A DNA stretch of 64,000 bases from JBGQOG01 sp052113705 (GCF_052113705.1 NZ_JBGQOG010000008.1:62001-126000); one strand, 5' to 3'; counted from the first letter of the stretch, positions 45,618-54,753 are shown. Notes: a model not told the origin generated them from the letters alone. Numbers and translations: made by a program.

Positions 45618-45929
45618 CTATGGCAGGTCCAAAAAGACCCGGCCCGCCTCCAGCCTGGCTGGATAGGTGCCCAGATGCTTGCAGACCGGGGCGCGTTTCG
45701 CCTCGCCCGTGCGGTAATCGAACTGCCCATTATGCTTGGGGCATTCGATGACGTAATCCATCACCAGCCCCTCGGCCAGATGTACCTCCTCATGGGTGCA
45801 CAGTCCGTCGGTGCAGAAGAATTCGCCATCGGGGGAGTGGTAAATCGCATAGGTGCGGCCCGCATGGTCAAAGCGGATCAGGTCTTCTTGGTCGATATCC
45901 TCTGCCGCACAGGCGTCAATCCAGGGCAT
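45618..45929 (-). CDS. Rieske [2Fe-2S] ferredoxin (MocE-like)
   Basis: A 103-residue Rieske ferredoxin with the two cluster motifs CTHEE (Cys-x-His) at about residue 44 and CPKHNGQF (Cys-x-x-His) at about residue 63. It resembles MocE from rhizopine catabolism and other small oxygenase ferredoxins. It lies 22 bases after the membrane hydroxylase/desaturase gene and presumably supplies it with electrons. No ferredoxin reductase is adjacent. Confidence 0.9.
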   Translation of the reverse strand: MPWIDACAAEDIDQEDLIRFDHAGRTYAIYHSPDGEFFCTDGLCTHEEVHLAEGLVMDYVIECPKHNGQFDYRTGEAKRAPVCKHLGTYPARLEAGRVFLDLP

Positions 45930-45951
45930 GTCTCATCTCCTCGCTGTTGGG

Positions 45952-47076
45952 TTATTCTGCCGCCATCGGCAGCGGATAGGCGGCAATGCCGGGGGTGGGC
46001 TGGCCGGGCTCAAGATCACCATGAAACTCGGGCCGGTAGGGTTTTGCAGTCGCAGGCAGCGTGCGTTTCACAAACCAGTCGGGGTTTTGAAACTGCTTGC
46101 GCACCGCCGGGATCATCTCGGCGAAAGCCGAAGCGATTGAGGGTTGCGCGGGCGGCAGATCATGTTGGATCAGCGCGTGCAGACGCGGCAGCGCGTGATA
46201 GGGCACCATCGGGAACATGTGATGCTCCACATGGAAATTCATGTTCCAGTAGATGAAGCGGCTGACCGGGTTCATCAGCACCGTGCGGCTGTTCAGCCGG
46301 TGGTCGAGCACATTCTCGGCCAGCCCCACATGCTGCATCAGCCCGGTCATCAGCATGTGCCAGCACCCATAGAGCCGCGGCCCGAGGATCAGCATGAAGG
46401 GCAAAACACTGTGCAGGGCCAGCGCCGCCGCCAGGGTTGCCGCATAGATCATGAGCCAGATCCGCGCGGTCCAGAAGACCTTGCTGCGCTCCTGCTCCGG
46501 CACAAAGGATTTCACCGTCTCGGGCATATATCCCGCCGCATTGGCCAGCATTTCGCGAAAGGCGGCGATAACATCCAGGATGCCGATGAAGTTCAGCGCC
46601 AGTTTCAACAGATCCGCCGGGCGCATCGCCACAATCTCGGGGTCATGGCCGACGATGATCGTATGGGTATGGTGCCGGGTATGGCTCCAGCGCCAGGTCA
46701 CCGGATTGCGCATCATGCAAAAGCTGGCGATCTGATAGAGCGCGTCATTCATCCAGCGGGTCTTGAACGCGGTGCCATGCCCGCATTCATGCCAGCGGCT
46801 GTCCATCGCCGAACCATAAAGCGTGCCATAGATCAGCCAGAACGGCAGCGACCACAGGCTGGGCCAGAGCATCACCCCCGCCACCGCCGCCGCCAGCATC
46901 CCGCTGAACAGCACGATGGTATCGCGGATCGCCGGCTGATCCCTACGCGCCATCAGCGCCTTCATCTCCTTGCGCGGCACGTCGGTGTGATACCATGCCG
47001 CCGAGACCAGTCCGATCTCTTCGGCCCGTTTCGCATCCCGCCCCAGAAGCGCATAATCGCGGTTGGTCTGCGCCAT
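45952..47076 (-). CDS. Fatty-acid-desaturase-family membrane di-iron oxygenase (MocD-like)
   Basis: A 374-residue membrane protein with the three histidine boxes of the di-iron desaturase/hydroxylase family: HECGH (about 97), HTRHHTH (about 132) and HVEHHMFP (about 286), plus hydrophobic spans between. These ligate the di-iron centre. Pairing with a Rieske ferredoxin is the MocD/MocE arrangement known from rhizopine degradation, but alkane, fatty-acid or other hydroxylations are also possible. Divergent from a LacI regulator with operator-like sites between them. Confidence 0.9.
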   Translation of the reverse strand: MAQTNRDYALLGRDAKRAEEIGLVSAAWYHTDVPRKEMKALMARRDQPAIRDTIVLFSGMLAAAVAGVMLWPSLWSLPFWLIYGTLYGSAMDSRWHECGHGTAFKTRWMNDALYQIASFCMMRNPVTWRWSHTRHHTHTIIVGHDPEIVAMRPADLLKLALNFIGILDVIAAFREMLANAAGYMPETVKSFVPEQERSKVFWTARIWLMIYAATLAAALALHSVLPFMLILGPRLYGCWHMLMTGLMQHVGLAENVLDHRLNSRTVLMNPVSRFIYWNMNFHVEHHMFPMVPYHALPRLHALIQHDLPPAQPSIASAFAEMIPAVRKQFQNPDWFVKRTLPATAKPYRPEFHGDLEPGQPTPGIAAYPLPMAAE

Positions 47077-47176
47077 TCTTCCCTCCGATCCCTGCCGGAG
47101 ACTGTCCGGCTCTGACCTTCAGCTAGGCGGGCAGGCGGTGACGCGGCAATTTATTTGCCGGGATTTCGCCTGAAAT

Positions 47177-47216
47177 CTTGCAAAAACCCTCAGACAATCC
47201 CATCATTCCTTGCAAG
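47177..47216. promoter_or_regulatory. Two putative LacI operators with core CTTGCAA
   Basis: CTTGCAA at 47177-47183 and the perfect 8-bp palindrome CTTGCAAG at 47209-47216 (flanked as TTC..GAA) lie about 32 bp apart in the divergent gap. The second site is 16 bases before the LacI gene start, suiting autoregulation and control of the desaturase-ferredoxin operon. Confidence 0.55.
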
Positions 47217-47232
47217 AATTTGAGGGGATTTC

Positions 47233-48279
47233 ATGGCGCGCCGCCCACGCATTCACGATCTGGCCGAGGCGGCGGGGGTCTCGGTGGCCACGGTCGACCG
47301 GGTGCTCAACGGCCGCCATGCGGTGCGCGCGGAAACCGCCGACCGGGTCTATGCCGCGGCCAAGCGGATCGGCTATCACGCCGCGCCCCTCTTGGAGAAG
47401 CGCGTGGGCGCACCGAAACGCAGCCTGCATATCGGCCTGCTCCTGCACGCGCAGGAGGCGGATTTTTACCGCAGCTTCAAATCCTTGGCCGAGGCGGCCG
47501 CGCGTGCAGACCCCCGCGCCAAGATCCGCCTTTCCACCGCCTATCTGCCGAGCCAGAACCCGGCTGAAGTGGTGGCCGCGCTGGAGGCGATGGCGGCGCG
47601 GGTGCAGATGGTGGCGATGGTGGCCATTGACCATCCCCTGATCAGTGAGGCGGTGGCGGGGCTGAAGGCGCGCGGGGTGCCGGTTTTCGCGCTCTTGTCG
47701 GATTTCGCGCAGGGCGCGCGGGCCGCCTATATCGGCACCAACAACCTGCGGGTGGGGCGCACCGCCGCCTGGATGCTGGCGCGCGGCATGGCACGCCCCG
47801 CCAAAGTGGCGCTGTTTGTCGGCGGCCACCGCTGGCACGGGCATGAGCTGCGCGAGACCGGCTTTCGCAGCTATTTCCGGCAAGAGCATCCCGAGGTCAC
47901 GCTGATCGACACCCAGGTCAACCTCGACACGCCGCAGCTGGCCTATGAGGCGGTGCTGTCACTGTTGGCACGGCATGCCGATCTGGCCGGGATCTTTTGC
48001 GCGGGCGGCGGGATGGAGGGGATCATCCAGGCCATCCGCGATGAGCGGCGGGCCGGCAATCCGCGGGCGGCACGGGTGGATATTGTGGTGAATGAGCTGA
48101 CCGAAGTCAGCCGGCACGCATTGGCCGATGGCCTCGTCTCACTGGTGATCGACACGCCGGTGACGGCGATCTGTCAGGCTTTGTTCACCGCCAGCCTCGC
48201 GGCACTGGCCGAAGGGCCAGGCGAGGCACCGGGGCAGATTTTCCTCCCCCCGGTGCTGATTTTACCCGAAAGCCTGTGA
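47233..48279 (+). CDS. LacI-family transcriptional regulator
   Basis: A 348-residue regulator with helix-turn-helix IHDLAEAAGVSVATVDRVLN (about 8-28), and a sugar-binding-protein-like sensor domain (about 65-348) with YIGTNNLRVGRTAAWML and FCAGGGMEG. It is divergent from the desaturase-ferredoxin pair and convergent with a fucose-isomerase-like gene. Binding targets are inferred from the CTTGCAAG sites upstream. Confidence 0.88.
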   Translation: MARRPRIHDLAEAAGVSVATVDRVLNGRHAVRAETADRVYAAAKRIGYHAAPLLEKRVGAPKRSLHIGLLLHAQEADFYRSFKSLAEAAARADPRAKIRLSTAYLPSQNPAEVVAALEAMAARVQMVAMVAIDHPLISEAVAGLKARGVPVFALLSDFAQGARAAYIGTNNLRVGRTAAWMLARGMARPAKVALFVGGHRWHGHELRETGFRSYFRQEHPEVTLIDTQVNLDTPQLAYEAVLSLLARHADLAGIFCAGGGMEGIIQAIRDERRAGNPRAARVDIVVNELTEVSRHALADGLVSLVIDTPVTAICQALFTASLAALAEGPGEAPGQIFLPPVLILPESL

Positions 48280-48282
48280 AGC

Positions 48283-49872
48283 TCAGACGCCGCAGAGGCT
48301 GACCTCAATCCCCAGCTCTGCCGCCAAAGCCGCGCGGGCCAGCATCGCGCGGTCAGCGCTCGCCGCATCCGTGGCATAGACCACCTGAATATGGTTGGCC
48401 TTGTGCCGCGCCATCATCGCATCGCGGCTGACCCCGGTCAGCACGCCATGCATGATCGGCCATTGCGGCGTGGTGCCCATCGCCCGCCGCCGGGTTTCCT
48501 CTTCCGGCAGATCCACGGCCTGACCGCGGCCCATATCCATCTTGAGCCGCCCGTCCTCGACGAAGATCCGGCTCCAGATGATCTCGCCCGCCTTGGCGAT
48601 CCCGCGCAGCGAGCCGCCACCCGCCGGGAAGAACATCGCCGGTTGCCGCAGGCTTTCCGATCCGGCCCAGCCGCCCGGGTGATGCGCGGGGGGTGCTGCG
48701 CCCGAAATCTCGAACACCCAGATGAAATCGTCGCGGCTGCCTGAGGCATCCCTGTCGCCCCAGCGCAGATCATGCAGCGTGGTTTCCACCGGCTGCCCCA
48801 GCGCCCTGTGCAGACGGTTGATCAGCACGCCATCGAGGCCCGCGCATTCATCCACCTCGTTGAAATGCACGATCGCCTCACCCTCGCGGATCACCGAGCC
48901 ATCGGCGCGGGTCACAGGCGGACGCTCGGCATTGTTCAGCATCCCCTCGACCAGATCCGAGGCGGGCAGCAGATCCTTCAGCCCCTGCTGATACTGAATG
49001 CCGATCGCCTCACAGCCAAAGGTATCGGCCAGCCGCACCGCCGCCACATACATCCGGCATTGCAGGATCACCTGAGCCTCGGTCAGCTCGCTGGCGGGAT
49101 CGCTGCCCAGATGAAATGTCATGCCGCGCGCGACCATCCAGTCATAGGCGGCGCGGCCCTCGGCCTCGGGCACCTGCAACGTGGCGTGGTAGAGCGCCGA
49201 TTGCGACAGCCGTTCCTTGAACACGCCCATCGGCATCAGGAGTTCATCGGGGATGATGGCATTGTACATGCCCATGCAGCCCTCATCAAAGACCCCCAGA
49301 ATGATTTTGTCGCGGCGCAGCGCCGTGGCCATGTCGCGGGCCAGCGCACGGTCTTCGGCGGGCACGGCGGCGGGATCAAAGGGCCGCACATGGCCGATGT
49401 CATGGCGAATCGTGCCTTGGCTCAGCCAGTCACCCAGCTTGTCGCGGAAGAAGGCATCGCTGAAATCCTCGCTCCAGAGCGTCGCATAGGGCACCCCGGC
49501 CTTGGTGAGCGAGCCGTTGAGGTTCAGCATCCCCACCAGCCCCGGCCATTGACCGGACCAGTTGGCCAGCGTCAGGATTGGTCCCTTATGGCTGGTCAGC
49601 CCCGGCAGCACATGATGCGAATATTGCCAGACCGCTTCGGCGACGATCAGCGGCGCCTCTGGTGGAATACCGGCGAAAATATCCATCCCCTCGCGCTGGC
49701 TGGCAATAAAGCCATGCCCCTCCGGTTTCACCGGATGCCCGCGGCGCAAGGAATGGCCCATTTCGGCCAGCACCGCGCCCAGTTGCGCCTCCATCGCCGC
49801 CTGCGCGGGCCAGCATTGCACATTCGCGCTTTCGCGCAGGTCGCCACTTGCGACCAGCCAGATCTCGGCCAT
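48283..49872 (-). CDS. L-fucose/L-arabinose isomerase-like protein
   Basis: A 529-residue protein with the layout of the fucose-isomerase superfamily: a large N-terminal region and a C-terminal domain with metal-site candidates in VFDEGCMGMYNAIIPDE (about 192-208) and HFNEVDECAGLDG (Glu/Asp/Asn, about 336-348). It would interconvert an aldose and ketose, perhaps with Mn2+. It is the last gene in an operon with an FGGY kinase, GntR regulator and DHDPS-family aldolase. Sequence is diverged from E. coli FucI, so substrate is open. Confidence 0.72.
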   Translation of the reverse strand: MAEIWLVASGDLRESANVQCWPAQAAMEAQLGAVLAEMGHSLRRGHPVKPEGHGFIASQREGMDIFAGIPPEAPLIVAEAVWQYSHHVLPGLTSHKGPILTLANWSGQWPGLVGMLNLNGSLTKAGVPYATLWSEDFSDAFFRDKLGDWLSQGTIRHDIGHVRPFDPAAVPAEDRALARDMATALRRDKIILGVFDEGCMGMYNAIIPDELLMPMGVFKERLSQSALYHATLQVPEAEGRAAYDWMVARGMTFHLGSDPASELTEAQVILQCRMYVAAVRLADTFGCEAIGIQYQQGLKDLLPASDLVEGMLNNAERPPVTRADGSVIREGEAIVHFNEVDECAGLDGVLINRLHRALGQPVETTLHDLRWGDRDASGSRDDFIWVFEISGAAPPAHHPGGWAGSESLRQPAMFFPAGGGSLRGIAKAGEIIWSRIFVEDGRLKMDMGRGQAVDLPEEETRRRAMGTTPQWPIMHGVLTGVSRDAMMARHKANHIQVVYATDAASADRAMLARAALAAELGIEVSLCGV

Positions 49873-51498
49873 TCAGTCCCCTCCCATGATCGCGGCATAA
49901 TCCGCGAAATCCGCCTGCATGCGGCGGAACACCTGATATTTGCGGTCGTGATAGGCGGCGAGATCGGCGCGCGGCGCGATCTCGGCCCCCGGTCCGCCCA
50001 TCGCCCGCATCGCCTGTGGCAGATCGGGCTGCGCCTCTGCCGCGACGGCGGCCATCATCGCCGCCCCGAGCAGCACCGGCTCGGCCTGATCGGGCACGAC
50101 GATGCGGCAGCCGGTGGCATCGGCCATTTCGCGCAGGTAAAGCGGATTGCGCGCCAGACCACCGCTGACCACCAGCACATCCACCACCAGCCCCGCGCCG
50201 GTCATTTCCTGCAGGATGTGCCGCGTGCCATAGGCCAGAGCCTGCACCACGGCGAGATAGTCCAGCGCCAGATCTGCCAGCCCATGCTCCAGCGTCAGCC
50301 CCGAGATCGCCCCGTGCCGCGTCGGATCGGCCAGGGGCGAGCGGTTACCGTGGAAATCGGGTTGGATATGGCGGCCCGCGCTCAGCGGGGCGGTGTCGCC
50401 TCCGGCTGCCAAGCGCGTCAGTTCCGCCTGCAAAAACGCATGAACAGAGACGTTTTGGCGCGCCGCCTCGGCCCGGGCGCCCGCCGCCGCGCCGTGCCGG
50501 TCGATGACAGTGTCGATCAGCGCCCCGGCGGCGGATTGCCCGCCCTCATTCGCCCATAGTCCCGGCACCAGCACCGAGAAATACGGCCCCCAGACGCCCG
50601 GCACAAAGACAGCGGCATCCGTCAGGGCAATGTGACAGGCCGAAGTGCCCGCAATCACCGCGAGGCGTCCGGCCAGATCGGCCCCTCCTGCCCCCACGCC
50701 CAAAGTGCCCAGGGCACCCGCATAGGCGTCGATCATCCCGGCGGCGACCGGCGTGCCGGGCGCAAGGCCCAACTCTGCCGCCGCCTCAGCGCTCAGCCCG
50801 CCCACCCGCGCACCGGGGGCGGCAAAATCCTCGCCGATCATCGCATGACCAGTGCCCGTCAGGTCCGAAAGGCCGATCTCATGCAAAAAGGCATCATCCC
50901 ATCCCTCGCCCGCAGCGCCCCGGTGACCAAGATAGGTCCATTTGCACACGGCAGAGCAGAGCGATCGCGCCGGCGCCCCCGTGGCACGGTGGACCAGCCA
51001 GTCGGGCAGATCCCAAAACGCCGCCGCCCGCGCCCAGGATTGCGGCAGATGCCGCTTGAGCCAGAGGAGTTTCGGCATTTCCATCTCGGGCGAGATCACC
51101 CCGCCCACATGCGCCAATACCTCGGCCCCGGTGGCGTTGATCGCCGCCGCTTCGGCAATCGCCCGGTGGTCCATCCAGAGGATCACATCCTGATCCACCC
51201 CGCCCTGCGGGCAGACTGAAACCGGGCCGCCCGTGGCATCTGCCACCACCAGCGAACAGGTCGCATCAAAGCCCAAGCCCGCGACAGAGTCCGCCGGAAT
51301 CGCCGCCTGCGTCATGGCCTCGCGCAGCGCGCGCGCGACGGCCGCCCAGATCCCGCGGCTGCTTTGCTGCGCATAGCCGGGCTGCGGCCGCGTCGTGTCA
51401 ATTGCGGCCTGCGCGGTGCCGATCAGCCGCCCCGTGGCGTCAAAGACCCCGGCCCGCGCGCTGCCCGTGCCGACGTCCACACCGATAAAATGCTGCAT
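49873..51498 (-). CDS. FGGY-family kinase, ribulokinase type
   Basis: A 541-residue sugar kinase starting MQHFIGVDVGTGSARAGVFD (phosphate loop), with QDVILWMDHRAI, EMEMPKLLWLKRHLP and CKWTYLGH, features of the D-ribulokinase/YpCarbK-type branch, and a C-terminal GLVVDVLVVSGGLARNPLYL nucleotide site. It would phosphorylate the ketose from the neighbouring isomerase. ATG 51498 is fixed by the phosphate-loop N-terminus; its stop abuts the isomerase start. Confidence 0.88.
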   Translation of the reverse strand: MQHFIGVDVGTGSARAGVFDATGRLIGTAQAAIDTTRPQPGYAQQSSRGIWAAVARALREAMTQAAIPADSVAGLGFDATCSLVVADATGGPVSVCPQGGVDQDVILWMDHRAIAEAAAINATGAEVLAHVGGVISPEMEMPKLLWLKRHLPQSWARAAAFWDLPDWLVHRATGAPARSLCSAVCKWTYLGHRGAAGEGWDDAFLHEIGLSDLTGTGHAMIGEDFAAPGARVGGLSAEAAAELGLAPGTPVAAGMIDAYAGALGTLGVGAGGADLAGRLAVIAGTSACHIALTDAAVFVPGVWGPYFSVLVPGLWANEGGQSAAGALIDTVIDRHGAAAGARAEAARQNVSVHAFLQAELTRLAAGGDTAPLSAGRHIQPDFHGNRSPLADPTRHGAISGLTLEHGLADLALDYLAVVQALAYGTRHILQEMTGAGLVVDVLVVSGGLARNPLYLREMADATGCRIVVPDQAEPVLLGAAMMAAVAAEAQPDLPQAMRAMGGPGAEIAPRADLAAYHDRKYQVFRRMQADFADYAAIMGGD

Positions 51499-51556
51499 GA
51501 GCCCCCCTGCCCCATCGTCTCTGTTGCGGCGCAAAACGCCGCATTCTGTCACCCTA

Positions 51557-52195
51557 TCACAGCCGCAAGGCGCGCCGCCGCGCACTTTCGATATGCGCGT
51601 CCATCGCCTCCATTGCGGCCTTGGCATCCCCCTCGGCCAGCGCGGCGAGGATGGCCAGATGTTCATCCATCACCCGCACCACCAGCTCCGGCAGCATCCG
51701 GGTGTCTTCCTGCCGGATCAGCCGGATCTTGATCGAATTGACCCGGTAGATGTCCGAGATCAGGGCATTGCCCAGAGCGTCCACCATGACATCATGCATT
51801 TGCCAGTCCAGATGCTGCGCGCGCGCCAGCAGGTCCGCGGTGACCCCCGCCTCCGCCTCGGCCCGCACCGCCAGATGCTCGGCCCGCATTGCCAGAACCC
51901 CCTCGGCGGGGGCAACGCGCGCGTAATGCGCCACGGCCTCCCGCTCGAGGAGCAGCCGCAGCTGGAACGCATTGCGGATCAGATCAAGGTCCACATGCGC
52001 GATCTGCAGGCCACGGTGCGGCACGGTGCGGATCAGGCCATCGGCCTCCAGCCGGGGGATCATCTCGCGGATGGCCCCCAACGGCATGCCGGTGATCTCG
52101 ACCAGTTCGCGCTGCGAGACAAACTGCCCCGGCTGGATCTCGCGCGCGAGAAGCCGGGCGGTAAAGCTCTCATAAGCGCGGGCGCGCAGGGTCAT
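51557..52195 (-). CDS. GntR-family regulator (FCD type)
   Basis: A 212-residue regulator with a winged helix (about 5-65: YESFTARLLAREIQPGQFV, ITGMPLGAIREMIPRLEADG) and an FCD domain with DWQMHDVMVDALGN and DEHLAILAALAEGD. ATG 52195 is chosen because GGAAGAG lies seven bases upstream; ATG 52210 is in frame. It sits inside the kinase/aldolase operon, a position that allows autoregulation of the gene set. Confidence 0.88.
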   Translation of the reverse strand: MTLRARAYESFTARLLAREIQPGQFVSQRELVEITGMPLGAIREMIPRLEADGLIRTVPHRGLQIAHVDLDLIRNAFQLRLLLEREAVAHYARVAPAEGVLAMRAEHLAVRAEAEAGVTADLLARAQHLDWQMHDVMVDALGNALISDIYRVNSIKIRLIRQEDTRMLPELVVRVMDEHLAILAALAEGDAKAAMEAMDAHIESARRRALRL

Positions 52196-52225
52196 TGTCG
52201 GCTCTTCCATCCCGCGTGCCCCGGC

Positions 52226-53173
52226 TCAGCGTGCCGGGACGGCATCGGGCATTTCAGCCATCAATGCCGCCACCCCGGCGACGACGGCCCGGTCGGACGC
52301 GGTCAGCGGCGGACGGACACGCGCCCAGGCCGGATCCCCCTTGGCCACCCCCACCAGCGCCTTGACCAGCGGCGTCACAGGCGCGGTCACCACCGCATCC
52401 ACCAGCCTGCTCATCTCGGGATCGGCGACGCCGGTGCGGATCAGCGCCCCCAGCCGCGCCGGGAACAGGTTCGCCATGCCGCTGATGGCCCCCGCGCCGC
52501 CCAGAGGGGCCGCCCGCGCCAAAAGACGCTCATCCCCGATCAAAATCGCCAGATCTTTGTATTTCAGCAGCGCTTCGGCATTCGTCCAGTCGCCCGAGCT
52601 GTCCTTGACCCCGAAGATCGCCGCGCCAAAGGTATCCTTCAGCCGCCGGATCAGCGCCTCCGACAGGCCGACACCCGTCACCTGCGGAATGTGATACAGA
52701 ATGAATTCCGGCTGAAAGTCGGTCAGCTTGCCCAACAGCGCCGCGTACCAGTCATAGAGCGCATCGTCGGCCACTCCCTTGAAGTAGAAGGGCGGCGTGG
52801 CGAGCAGCCGTCTGACCCCCTGCGACAGCGCCACCCGCGCCTGATATTCCGCCTCTTCCAGCGAAGTGGCGCAGAGACAGACCGTCACCTTCTCCGCCGG
52901 CACGCCATTGCCCAGCACCGCCGCCAGCAGCGCGCCGCGATCGGCCCGGCCCAGTGCCGCCCCCTCGCCCGTGGTGCCAAACAGGGTCACCCCATTGGCC
53001 CCACCCGCAATCAGCGCCGCCGCATGATCGCCCGCGCGCAGCATGTCGACCTGACCATTGGCCAGAAAAGGCGTGACCATTGCCGCCGAAATGCCAAACA
53101 ACCCGGCGCGCGGTGCCGCCGGGGAAGGTGCCGCCGAGGCCGCAGCCGGATCTAGGGAATCAATGAGGGACAT
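52226..53173 (-). CDS. DHDPS-family lyase/aldolase
   Basis: A 315-residue TIM-barrel protein of the dihydrodipicolinate synthase/N-acetylneuraminate lyase family with TTGEGAAL, Tyr in FILYHIPQVTG and Schiff-base Lys in FGVKDSSGDW. Catabolic members cleave or dehydrate 2-keto-3-deoxy acids. ATG 53173 is chosen because GGAG precedes it; the in-frame extension to 53230 is not family-like. First gene of the operon with gntR, FGGY kinase and isomerase. Exact reaction unknown. Confidence 0.87.
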   Translation of the reverse strand: MSLIDSLDPAAASAAPSPAAPRAGLFGISAAMVTPFLANGQVDMLRAGDHAAALIAGGANGVTLFGTTGEGAALGRADRGALLAAVLGNGVPAEKVTVCLCATSLEEAEYQARVALSQGVRRLLATPPFYFKGVADDALYDWYAALLGKLTDFQPEFILYHIPQVTGVGLSEALIRRLKDTFGAAIFGVKDSSGDWTNAEALLKYKDLAILIGDERLLARAAPLGGAGAISGMANLFPARLGALIRTGVADPEMSRLVDAVVTAPVTPLVKALVGVAKGDPAWARVRPPLTASDRAVVAGVAALMAEMPDAVPAR

Positions 53174-53341
53174 CGCGCGCTCCAGGTAATTACTCGGTAA
53201 CATGTTGCTGACATGACGGCCGGTAATCAAGTCGTATTCAGCACCCTCCCGGATTATTTACAGCCACGCCCCGGCGCATGGATTGACGCTGCCCCCCTGC
53301 CCCCTAGGATCACCGCATCTGGATTGAAAAGAGGCCACCGC

Positions 53342-54586
53342 ATGTCCGATACCCCTGCCCCGATGTCGCCCGAGCGTTTGCAGCGCATGGCCGAAGTGAT
53401 CGTGAAGATCGGCCTGAACCTGCAGGCCGGTCAGGATCTGGTGATGACCGCGCCGGTGGCGGCACTGCCCCTCGTGCGGCAGATCGCAGCCGAAGCCTAC
53501 AAAGCGGGCGCGGGCGTGGTGACGCCGCTTCTGGGCGACGAGGAAATCACCCTCGCCCGCTATCGCCACGCGCAGGACGCCAGCTTTGACCGCGCCGCCG
53601 ACTGGCTCTATCAGGGCATGGCGCAGGCTTTCGCGGGCAATGCGGCCCGGCTGGCGATTGTCGGCGACAACCCGATGCTCCTGGCTGAACAAGACCCCGA
53701 CAAGGTGTCGCGCGCCAACCGCGCCAATTCCATCGCTTATAAGCCCGCGCTCGAGAAGATCTCGAATTTCGTGGTGAACTGGAACATTGCCGCCTATCCC
53801 GGCACCGCCTGGGCGCGGCAGGTCTTTCCCGATCTGCCCGAAGCCGAGGCCGTCGCAGCCCTGGCCGAGGCGATCTACAAAGCCTCGCGCCTCGATGGCG
53901 CGGATCCGGTGGCGGACTGGACCGCGCATAACGCGGCGTTGCGTCAGCGCTCGGCCTGGCTGAACGGCCAGCGGTTTGCCGCGCTGCAGTTCACCGGGCC
54001 CGGCACCGATCTGCGTGTGGGCCTGGCGGATGGCCATGAATGGCACGGCGGCGCCTCGCAGGCGCAGAACGGCGTGATCTGCAACCCGAACATCCCGACC
54101 GAAGAGGTCTTTACGACCCCCCATGCGCTGAAGGTCGAGGGGCATGTCAGCGCCACGAAACCGCTCTCGCATCAGGGCACGCTGATCGAGAACATTCAGG
54201 TCCGCTTTGAGGGCGGGCAGATCGTCGAGGCCAAGGCGACGCGCGGCGAGAATGTGCTGCAAAAGGTGCTCGATTCCGATGCGGGCGCGCGGCGGCTGGG
54301 CGAAGTGGCCCTCGTGCCGCATTCCTCGCCCATTTCGGCCTCGGGGCTCTTGTTCTACAACACGCTCTTTGACGAAAATGCCGCCTGCCATATCGCCTTA
54401 GGGCAATGCTATTCGAAATGCTTCCTCGGCGGCGACAAGCTGACGCCGGAACAACTGGCGGCGCAGGGCGGCAATTCCAGCGTGATCCACATCGACTGGA
54501 TGATCGGCTCGGACCAGATCGACATCGACGGGATCGGTGCCGATGGCAGCGTGACCCCGGTGTTCCGCAAGGGCGAGTGGGCCTGA
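53342..54586 (+). CDS. M29-family aminopeptidase (AmpS type)
   Basis: A 414-residue metallopeptidase of the thermophilic aminopeptidase (M29) family. Catalytic segments are the C-terminal NIPTEEVFTTP (Glu), GEVALVPHSSPIS, LFDENAACHIALG (His) and HIDWMIGS (His-x-Asp), binding two metal ions. It removes N-terminal residues from peptides in the cytoplasm. ATG 53342 after AAAGAGG is preferred. It is divergent from the DHDPS-family gene and followed by a clear terminator. Confidence 0.93.
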   Translation: MSDTPAPMSPERLQRMAEVIVKIGLNLQAGQDLVMTAPVAALPLVRQIAAEAYKAGAGVVTPLLGDEEITLARYRHAQDASFDRAADWLYQGMAQAFAGNAARLAIVGDNPMLLAEQDPDKVSRANRANSIAYKPALEKISNFVVNWNIAAYPGTAWARQVFPDLPEAEAVAALAEAIYKASRLDGADPVADWTAHNAALRQRSAWLNGQRFAALQFTGPGTDLRVGLADGHEWHGGASQAQNGVICNPNIPTEEVFTTPHALKVEGHVSATKPLSHQGTLIENIQVRFEGGQIVEAKATRGENVLQKVLDSDAGARRLGEVALVPHSSPISASGLLFYNTLFDENAACHIALGQCYSKCFLGGDKLTPEQLAAQGGNSSVIHIDWMIGSDQIDIDGIGADGSVTPVFRKGEWA

Positions 54587-54613
54587 TACCCCTTTCCTGA
54601 GCCAAGTTAGCGG

Positions 54614-54652
54614 CCCCCGTCGTGGCATTGGCCCCGGCGGGGGTTTCTTTTT
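54614..54652 (+). terminator. Intrinsic terminator after the aminopeptidase gene
   Basis: CCCCCGTCG (54614-54622) pairs with CGGCGGGGG (54635-54643), one G-U pair, followed by TTTCTTTTT. It separates the aminopeptidase from the exbB-tonB operon. Confidence 0.85.
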
Positions 54653-54666
54653 GCCGCGCCTGGATT

Positions 54667-54707
54667 CCTGACTATAAAAATCAGGTATAATCTTGACTAA
54701 ATTACTC
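54667..54707 (+). promoter_or_regulatory. Promoter with two IscR/Iron-Rhodo-box-like elements
   Basis: The inverted repeat CCTGA-N9-TCAGG (54667-54685) is followed by a perfect -10 hexamer TATAAT (54686-54691) and then TTGACTAAATTACTC (54693-54707). Both flanks resemble the E. coli type 1 IscR half-site pattern YYGACT-RWWW, and Rhodobacterales are known to use IscR at Iron-Rhodo-boxes. Iron control of the TonB operon is therefore likely but is inference. Confidence 0.55.
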
Positions 54708-54753
54708 TGCCAAGTTACGGCTCGGGGAAAATGTCCCGTCTGAAAGTCTTGCC

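Noticed and set aside
48772..50559. A 595-codon plus-strand open frame opposite the isomerase and kinase genes
   Set aside because: Shadow frame; the minus strand has the kinase phosphate loop and tight gene packing.
53174..53341. AACATGTT-centred sequence between the DHDPS-family and aminopeptidase genes as a GntR operator
   Set aside because: The palindrome is short and single, and I found no second copy to support it.
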